Of a DNA stretch of 5,278 nt, positions 1 through 5,278 are shown one piece after another (the stretch's first letter is position 1; each line of letters opens with the position of its first letter). Both the position numbers and the translations under genes were made by a program. The notes under the pieces are model-generated. The model did no database searches. It had not been told where the DNA came from and was given only the letters and a program-made list of their open reading frames with translations. Source of the DNA: Gemmatimonadota bacterium (lineage in GTDB: Bacteria; Gemmatimonadota; Gemmatimonadetes; JACCXV01); the NCBI GenBank assembly GCA_013696835.1, contig JACCXV010000136.1, positions 1 through 5,278 of the forward strand, given 5' to 3'.

Positions 1-1387
1 GGGCTTCCCACGTGCCCGCCGCGGCGAGACGCTGCTGCATGAGGTTCCTGCGGATCGCCGGTCTCGCCTCCTCCGCGCTGCCGTACTTCGCGGAATCGGC
101 GCGATACGCCACGTCCACGGCCGAGTCGCTGATCGCCACTTCGTCCTGGACGCGGCGGCGCAGCATGTCCTGCACGACCATGATGGACACGCGGTCATCG
201 AGCTTCTGCTGGCGGTCCGGGTCGAGCTCCAGCCCGGCGGCCGTTGCGCGCGAGATCAGCATCGAGTTCTTCACGAGCGGCGTGAGCGCCGAAACCATCT
301 TGTCCCGGGTGTCCAGCGCGCGCACCGCCGCCTGGTTCTCCTGCGGCAGGCCGCGGAAGCGCTCGACGATCTCCCCGATGGTGAGGTCGTCCCACGTGTC
401 CGACGCGCCCGGCCCCCCGTTCCAGCGGGCGACGACGCGCGCGTTGCGCAGGGAGTCGGGCACGGAACTGTCGGCCTGGAACAGTGCCACCAGCGTGTCC
501 ACGTTCGACTCGTAGAACTCCAGCCCCGATTCGCCCACCATCTTGTCCACGTACCGCTCCTCCGCCTCGCGCTGACGCGGCCGCGAGAGCGCCTCCAGGA
601 TCTGGGGTCGAACCTCCTCCAGCGTCTTCTTGCGCTTGTCCTCGACCTTAATGACGTGATAGCCGAAACGGGTCTCCACGACGCCCGACACCTCGTTTGG
701 CTGCAGCTCGAAGGCGGCCTTCTCGAAGGCCGGCACCATGTCCCCCTTTCCGAACCAGCCCAGCTCCCCGCCCGTGGCCGCCGTCGTGCCCTCCGAATAG
801 GCGCGCGAGAGCTTCTCGAAGTCTTCCCCCTTGCGCGCCTTGGCGAGCGCCTCCTCTGCGCGCGCCCGCGCCGCCTGCTTCTCCTGGGGTGTGGCCGTGG
901 GCGATACGGTGACCAGCACGTGCCTGGCCTTCACCTCCTCGCCGATGCGGTCCCGATAGAAGCTCTCGACCGCGCTGTCGGGCACGGAGATCGACTTGAA
1001 GATCACCGAGTCGCGCAACTGCCCTATCATGAGCTGATCGCGCCAGATGTCACGGGCGGCGCTCTGCTCGGGCGTCATCTTCTCGCCCTTCGCCGCGTCC
1101 TTGGCCAGCTCCACGGCCACGAGGTCGTCCACCGCTCGCTTCAGACCCTCGCGCGTGCGGTCCGACCGGACCGCGCCCATGTAGGCGGCGACTTCGCCGG
1201 CACTCACCGTGTCATCCCCGACGACCGCCAGCGGCGTCTCGCGCTTGTCGGAGGCCTCCTCCGCCGCCTTGTCGGGGCCGGCCTTGCAGGCCGTGAGCGC
1301 GAACAGGACTGCCAGCAGCGCCGGGCACATCAGGGAACGGTCGGCGCGCGGCACGCGCGGAGCCGCGATCGATGGGGAATGCGACAT
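1..1387 (-). CDS. SurA/PpiC-type parvulin peptidyl-prolyl isomerase lipoprotein, 3' end cut by window edge
   Basis: This is a predicted envelope folding factor that would isomerise prolyl bonds and chaperone exported proteins. A start at the ATG at 1387 gives a lipoprotein signal: arginines at 11, 14 and 17, a hydrophobic run at about 22-33, and the lipobox L-T-A-C with the lipidated cysteine at 34. Residues about 52-145 form a SurA-type helical module (LAVVGDDTVSAGEV to DSAVESFYR). The parvulin domain spans about 153-250 and carries ARHVLV (H156), GGELGWFGKGDMVPAFE and FGYHVIKVED (H244), the usual paired histidines. A helix, EEVRPQILEAL at 257-267, closes the module. Residues about 315-460 look like a diverged second helical module with no parvulin insert. 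All 462 visible codons are open, and the C-terminus lies beyond base 1. It lies 95 bases downstream of mfd on the same strand and is probably co-transcribed. It cannot be assigned to surA, prsA or ppiD from sequence alone, so no symbol is given. Confidence 0.9.
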   Translation of the reverse strand, partial: MSHSPSIAAPRVPRADRSLMCPALLAVLFALTACKAGPDKAAEEASDKRETPLAVVGDDTVSAGEVAAYMGAVRSDRTREGLKRAVDDLVAVELAKDAAKGEKMTPEQSAARDIWRDQLMIGQLRDSVIFKSISVPDSAVESFYRDRIGEEVKARHVLVTVSPTATPQEKQAARARAEEALAKARKGEDFEKLSRAYSEGTTAATGGELGWFGKGDMVPAFEKAAFELQPNEVSGVVETRFGYHVIKVEDKRKKTLEEVRPQILEALSRPRQREAEERYVDKMVGESGLEFYESNVDTLVALFQADSSVPDSLRNARVVARWNGGPGASDTWDDLTIGEIVERFRGLPQENQAAVRALDTRDKMVSALTPLVKNSMLISRATAAGLELDPDRQQKLDDRVSIMVVQDMLRRRVQDEVAISDSAVDVAYRADSAKYGSAEEARPAIRRNLMQQRLAAAGTWEA

Positions 1388-1482
1388 CGGTCCTTCGCTC
1401 CTTTTCTCCAGGCTTCGGTTGATCGATCGGCCTTCGCTGGGATGTGGTCGCTGTCGCTTCGGACCCGGGCGCGCGGCCGGCC
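1388..1482 (-). other. mfd-parvulin intergenic gap without a terminator
   Basis: These 95 bases separate the mfd TGA from the isomerase ATG. They begin with a G/C-rich stretch containing the palindromes GGCCGGCC and CCCGGG and end in the Shine-Dalgarno site. No hairpin followed by a T-run on the minus strand is present, and no convincing promoter was seen. Read-through transcription from mfd into the isomerase gene is the likely arrangement (inference). Confidence 0.5.
1398..1405 (-). promoter_or_regulatory. Shine-Dalgarno site of the parvulin lipoprotein gene
   Basis: The minus strand reads AAAAGGAG, followed by a 10-base spacer and then the ATG at 1387. This is a good match to the 16S rRNA anti-Shine-Dalgarno sequence. 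It supports that ATG as a true, independent start and argues that the isomerase is not made as a fusion to Mfd. A second purine patch (GAAGGA) lies only about four bases before the ATG and is too close to be the main site. Confidence 0.7.
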
Positions 1483-4400
1483 TCAGGCCACCGCGGGCAC
1501 GAGCTCGGACACCGCGGCCTGCAGCAGCTCGAGGGCGGAAGGGACCAGGGCGCCGGGATCCGTGGCGCGCAGCCGGATGCGGGTGGGCCGCTGCCCCAGC
1601 ACGTCCATGCGGCAAGTCTCGGGCAGGAGCAGACCTTCGAACAGGCTGAACTGGGGCTGTACCCCCTCGTTCCACTCCAGTTCCACGAGCCCGACTTTCG
1701 GCGCCACCCGGATCCGCCTCAATCCGGCCCGCGTCCCGCGCAGCTTGAGCTCGAGCGACGCGAGCAGGTTCGAGGCTTCGGGCGGAAGCGGACCGTAGCG
1801 GTCCGTCAGCTCCGCGGCGAAGTCCGCCACCTGCCCCGGGTCGTCCAGACGGGATGCCCTGCGGTACAGATTCAGCTTCAGTCGCGAATCGGGCACGTAC
1901 TCGTCGGGCAGGTAGGCCGGCCCCTCGAACGTGACCTCGGTCTCGGGCTGCGCCGCGTGCCGCGTTCCCTTCAGCCGCTGCACGGCTTCCTCCAGGAGCT
2001 TGAGGTACGTGTCCAGCCCCACGGCCTGGATGAAGCCGGATTGCTCCCGCCCGAGCAGGTTGCCGGCGCCGCATCTCCAGGTCCTTGAGCGCGATCTGGT
2101 ACCCTGCGCCGAGCTCGCTGTACTCCTCCAGGACGCGCAGCCGCTTCTCGGCCTCCTCCGTCATCTGCGTGCGCGGCGGAGCCAGGAAGTAGGCGTACGC
2201 CCGGCGATGGGAGCGACCCACCCGTCCGCGCAGCTGGTAGAGCTCCGAGAGGCCGAAGCGGTCCGCGCGGTTCACGATCAGCGTATTCGCGCGGGGGACG
2301 TCGAGCCCCGACTCCACGATGGTGGTGCAGACGAGCACGTCCACGTCCCCGTGGAAGAAGCGCAGCATCACGCCCTCGAGCTCGCCCTCCTTCATCTGGC
2401 CGTGCGCGACCTCCATGCGCGCCTCCGGCACCAGCCGTCCCACGAGGCGGGCGACCTCGTCGATCGTCTCCACCCGGTTGTGGATGAAGAACACCTGGCC
2501 GTCCCGGTCCAGCTCGCGCCGCAGCGCGTCCCGGATCAGGTCCTCGTCCAGCGTGGCGATGGTGGTCACCACGGGAATGCGGTCGCGTGGCGGCGTCTGC
2601 AGGAGCGACATGTCGCGAATGCCGGAGAGCGAGAAGTACAGCGTGCGGGGGATGGGGGTGGCGGTTAGGGTGAGCACGTCCACGGCCCCCTTCAGCCTGC
2701 GCAGCTGCTCCTTCTGCTTCACGCCGAAGCGCTGCTCCTCGTCCACGACGACCAGTCCCAGATCGTGGTACGCGACGTCCTTCGACAGCAGGCGATGCGT
2801 GCCGATCACGATGTCCACGTCGCCGCGCGCCAGGTCCTTGAGCGCGGCGAGCTGCTCCTTGCGGGAGCGAAAACGCGAGAGCGCTTCGACTCGCACGGGA
2901 AAGTCGGCCAGGCGCTCGCGAAACGTGGTCAGATGCTGCTCGGCGAGGATCGTCGTGGGCACGAGCACGGCCACCTGCCGCCCGTCCTGCACCGCCTTGA
3001 ACGCGGCGCGGATCGCCACCTCGGTCTTGCCGTAGCCCACGTCGCCGCACAGCAGCCGATCCATCGGCCTGCGCGACTCCATGTCAGCCTTGATCGCCAC
3101 GGTCGCCGACGCCTGGTCCGCGGTGTCCTCGTAGAGAAAGGAGCTCTCGAGCGCCCGCTGCCACGCCGTGTCCGACGAGAAGGCGAACCCGCGGTCCAGC
3201 TCCCGCTGGGCGTAGAGCTCGAGCAGCTCCTCGGTCATGTCCTCGATCGCCCTGCGCGTGCGGGCCTTCTGCCGCTCCCAGGTCGGGGCCCCGAGCCGGT
3301 GCAGCCGCGGCTCGGTGCCGTCTTCCGACGTGTACTTCTCGACGAGGCTCAGGCGATCGACGGGGACGTACAGCTTGTCGCCGTCGGCGTAGCGCAGCGC
3401 CAGGCACTCGATGACGCCTCCGGAGAGCTCGAGCTTCTCGATGCCGAGGAAGCGCCCGATGCCGTAGTCGATGTGCACCAGGAAGTCGCCCGGATGGATA
3501 TCGGTGAAGGATTCGAGCGGTGCGCCGACGCGGTAGCGCACGCGCCGCGGAATCCGGCGCTGCCGCTCGAAGATCTCGTGATCGGTGTAGACCGCGAGAC
3601 GCTCGTCGGGCAGGCGGAAGCCGGCCGTGACGGTGCCGACCGCCAGCTGGGCGTGCGCGGCGCCGTCCGCGAGGATCTCCTCGAGCCGCTCGAGCTGCCC
3701 CAGGTTGTCGCAGAAGATCGTGGTGAAGAGACCGCGGTCGTGGTTCGTGGCCACGACCCCCCGCAGGCGCTCGATGTCGCGGCCGATCGGCTCCGGGTCG
3801 CGCGTGGCGAAGCGGATCGTGCGACCGCCCCCCGACGACGTCCCCGGAGCGGCATCCCCCTCGGGCGTGGACTGGTCGGCGACCTCGGCCGCTTCCCCAG
3901 ACGCGCCCGTGCCGCCCATGTGCAGCGCATGCAGCCGAAGCTGACGGCGATTCCTGAGGGTCGAGCGCAGCGTATCCGGCGGCGCGTACGAGGTATCCGG
4001 CGGGGCAACCTCCAGGCCGTCGGGTTCCGAATCGCCAGCCGCGCTCGCCTCGGCGTGGCGTTCGAGCACCTCGGCCCAGTACTCCTCCCATTCGCGCTCC
4101 ACCTGCTCGGGCTCGTCGAAGACGACGAGCGCGTGCGCGGGCAGGTACGAGGCGGGAGAGACCAGCCGTTGGCGCGCCGACCCTGGCGCGGCCGGCTGCA
4201 CCTCCGCCCCCCACAGTGAACGCGGCTCGCGGGCCGGCAACACGGTGACTTTCTGCTGCGGCTCCACCGAACGCTGCGTTCCGATGTCGAAGACCCGGAG
4301 CAGCGTGATCTCGTCCCCGTCGAGCTCGATCCGCACCGGGGCCGCCATGCCGAACCCGTACAGATCGACAATTCCGCCGCGGGCGCTGAACTCGCCCACC

Positions 4401-4927
4401 GCGGAGACCATCGGCTCGCGCTCGAAACCAAGCTCGACCAGGCGCGCCAGGAGACGTTCGCGGTCCCAGCGGTCGCCCACTCGCAGCTTGAGCACCATCC
4501 CGCCCAGATCGTGGGCGCCCAGCACCAGTTCCTGGAGGGCGCGCGCGGGCACCACCCCCACGCGCACGTCGGCTCGCACCAGCCGCGCCAGGAACTCGAG
4601 CCGCTCCCCGGCGATGTCCGGATGGGGGGCGCGCTCCTCGAACGGCAGCGTCTCCCACGCCGGAAAGACGGCAGCGGCTCCTTCGCCGAGGAAGGCGCGC
4701 AGGTCCTCCGCCATGCTGTCCGCAGCCTCGGTGGAGGCGGTCACGACGAGCAGGGAGCCCCAGGCGGACTTGCCGCGCCGGCACCGGTCGGCGAGCGCCG
4801 CCACGAGGAGCGCCTTGGAGGAACCCGTGAGGTTGCTCGCGGCCACACGCGCCGCGGGCGCCGTCAAGGCTCGCTCCAGGGAGCGGAAGGGCGATCCATT
4901 GGAGAAGGTTTCGATCAGCTGGTTCAT
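1483..4927 (-). CDS. mfd: Transcription-repair coupling factor Mfd, interrupted by a 2-base frameshift
   Basis: Mfd is a cytoplasmic ATP-driven DNA translocase that pushes stalled RNA polymerase off damaged template and recruits UvrA for nucleotide excision repair. Visible in order: an N-terminal UvrB-like module (FPAWETLP around W91; GEFSARGGIVDLYG at 178-191); a low-complexity stretch at about 295-368; the CarD-like RNA-polymerase-interacting domain at about 480-530 (GDFLVHIDYGIGRFLG, KLYVPVDRLSLVEKY); and a RecG-like motor with Walker A GDVGYGKTE (K634), PTTILAEQH from 657, DEEQ at 729-732, TATPIPRTL from 755 and QLRGRVGR from 898. After codon 953 two bases are missing; the remaining 195 codons (2070 to 1486, then TGA) encode a normal Mfd C-terminal domain in another frame. 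The restored length of about 1148 residues is typical. The ATG at 4927 is the first start after an in-frame TGA at 4937-4939; no good Shine-Dalgarno precedes it. Family assignment is certain; whether the gene works as written is doubtful. Confidence 0.95.
2065..2072 (-). other. Frameshift site in mfd (2 bases missing) at the TRG-motif arginine
   Basis: On the minus strand the frame reads DLEM-R up to codon 953 and should continue GAGNLLGREQSGF. It instead turns into arginine- and proline-rich sequence. The expected continuation resumes exactly at 2070 in another frame. The bases read ATGCGGCGCCGGC, whereas ATG-CGN-GGC-GCC-GGC is needed, so two bases are missing. Loss of one CG unit from a CGCGG run is the simplest explanation. 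The site sits in a G/C-only palindromic stretch (GGCGCC), where both real slippage and sequencing error are plausible. Codons on both sides encode well-conserved Mfd sequence, so the change is recent or artefactual. Confidence 0.9.
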
Positions 4928-5065
4928 GGCGTCGGTTCAGCCGGAGACCTTCCCGACCGTGCACGAGAGCGGCGCGTCGGGCAGTGGTGAACGCGGAAAT
5001 CCGCCGGCCCAGGGCTCCACCCAAGGGGCGATCCCTGTTCCAAGCGGTCGTGAAGGAGGCGCGAC

Positions 5066-5094
5066 AACGTAAGGGTGGCGAGGGGTGGGAGCAA
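5066..5094 (-). promoter_or_regulatory. Weak sigma-70-like promoter candidate for mfd
   Basis: On the minus strand TTGCTC (5094-5089) and TACGTT (5071-5066) are separated by exactly 17 bases. Each hexamer matches the consensus at only about half its positions, although the -10 element keeps the most conserved T, A and final T. It would leave a leader of roughly 130 bases before the mfd ATG. Such matches occur by chance, so this is only a candidate. Confidence 0.2.
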
Positions 5095-5199
5095 ATCCGG
5101 CCGGACCCTCAGCCCGTTCTGCGGCGCGAGATCCCTGAGCGTCCCGCGGTGCAGGCGAGTTCCTTGACTCGTGCTCCCAGGCCGTCGAGGATTTGCGCC

Positions 5200-5227
5200 C
5201 GTTGCGCCCGGCAGCTCGGGCGCAACG
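5200..5227. repeat. Perfect 11-bp inverted repeat, 6-base loop
   Basis: The arms CGTTGCGCCCG (5200-5210) and CGGGCGCAACG (5217-5227) are exact reverse complements around the loop GCAGCT. The 9-base core TTGCGCCCG is also present as a tandem copy immediately to the left (5193-5201), making three copies in 33 bases. Neither side has a T-run, so this is not a classical intrinsic terminator. It could be a factor-assisted or T-less terminator for a gene beyond the right edge, or an operator with repeated half-sites. The sequence does not decide between these. Confidence 0.75.
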
Positions 5228-5278
5228 ACAAGCCAGGGCGCCGGGGCGGGGGACCGGGGCCTTTCCGTTGTCGTACTC

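Larger units (their letters stand above)
4928..5278. other. Region upstream of mfd with no supported gene
   Basis: Several frames stay open here, but this is expected of G/C-rich DNA. Third-position G/C in the minus frames I read through falls to about 70 percent in two of the three, against far higher values inside mfd, and none yields recognisable protein sequence. The minus frame continuous with mfd ends at a TGA at 4937-4939. The first 15 or so codons of that frame at the right edge are G/C-ending and could be a remnant of a neighbouring gene, but no stop follows to define one. I read the region as mainly intergenic, carrying the mfd leader, a weak promoter candidate and the inverted repeat at 5200-5227. 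Confidence 0.5.

Noticed and set aside
656..1798. Plus-strand open frame of 380 codons across the isomerase gene and the mfd end
   Set aside because: It runs antisense to two well-supported genes and their gap, and its translation is low-complexity and arginine-rich.
2065..2072. Programmed ribosomal frameshifting in mfd
   Set aside because: No slippery heptamer, no known frameshifting in the Mfd family, and the out-of-frame continuation makes no sensible product. A deletion or sequencing error is simpler.
1971..3050. Minus-strand 359-codon open frame over the Mfd motor
   Set aside because: Out-of-register shadow of the Mfd helicase region; arginine/glycine/alanine-rich with no motifs.
2765..4219. 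Long plus-strand open frames opposite mfd, including one of 484 codons
   Set aside because: Antisense shadows of a G/C-rich gene; no domain, no ribosome site, and the opposing strand is fully explained by Mfd.
3084..5024. A 646-codon open frame on the minus strand overlapping most of mfd
   Set aside because: It is mfd read one base out of register. Its product is arginine/glycine/alanine-rich with no recognisable motif, while the adjacent frame carries every Mfd motif.
5053..5167. Small plus-strand gene after AAGGAGG at 5053-5059, with a GTG at 5075
   Set aside because: The spacing of about 15 bases is too long, and the frame closes after about 30 codons without recognisable sequence.
5164..5192. 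Plus-strand promoter TTGACT, 17 bases, GAGGAT
   Set aside because: The -35 box is good, but the -10 box matches only half the consensus and no plus-strand gene is seen downstream in the window.
4924..5278. Minus-strand open frame whose TGA overlaps the mfd ATG as ATGA, suggesting a coupled upstream gene
   Set aside because: Third-position G/C is only about 70 percent, far below mfd, and the translation has no recognisable family. The ATGA overlap is probably chance, though a gene starting beyond the window cannot be fully excluded.

Overview
The window is high-GC bacterial DNA, with strong G/C preference at third codon positions inside the genes. It holds two adjacent genes on the minus strand. 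First in transcription order is mfd (4927 down to 1483), the transcription-repair coupling factor. After a 95-base gap comes a lipoprotein of the SurA/PpiC parvulin peptidyl-prolyl isomerase class (1387 down to the left edge, where it is cut off). A type II signal peptide plus a periplasmic-type folding factor suggests a Gram-negative host. The mfd-then-parvulin order occurs in several deep-branching Gram-negative phyla, but the sequence does not allow me to name a phylum with confidence.

Right flank (4928-5278): no convincing gene. Third-position G/C bias drops here. The region holds a perfect 11-bp inverted repeat with an extra tandem copy of its 9-base core, and one weak promoter-like pair pointing towards mfd. 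Middle (1483-4927): mfd with its UvrB-like module, RNA-polymerase-interacting domain, RecG-like motor and C-terminal domain. Two bases are missing at about 2065-2072, exactly at the arginine codon of the translocation (TRG) motif. The last 195 codons are intact but lie in another frame. Left part (1-1387): the parvulin lipoprotein, with a helical SurA-type module, a parvulin domain inserted in it, and a second, diverged helical module without a parvulin insert.

The main oddity is the mfd frameshift. The wrong frame entered after it has no stop codon through the rest of mfd and the intergenic gap, and it matches the parvulin frame. A gene caller would therefore see one open frame of about 1,640 codons that looks like an Mfd-isomerase fusion. 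I read this as an artefact of a small deletion or sequencing error, not a new fusion protein. The two products should act separately: Mfd in the cytoplasm on stalled RNA polymerase, the isomerase in the cell envelope. Their proximity suggests only co-transcription. I found no new defence, mobile or RNA system.
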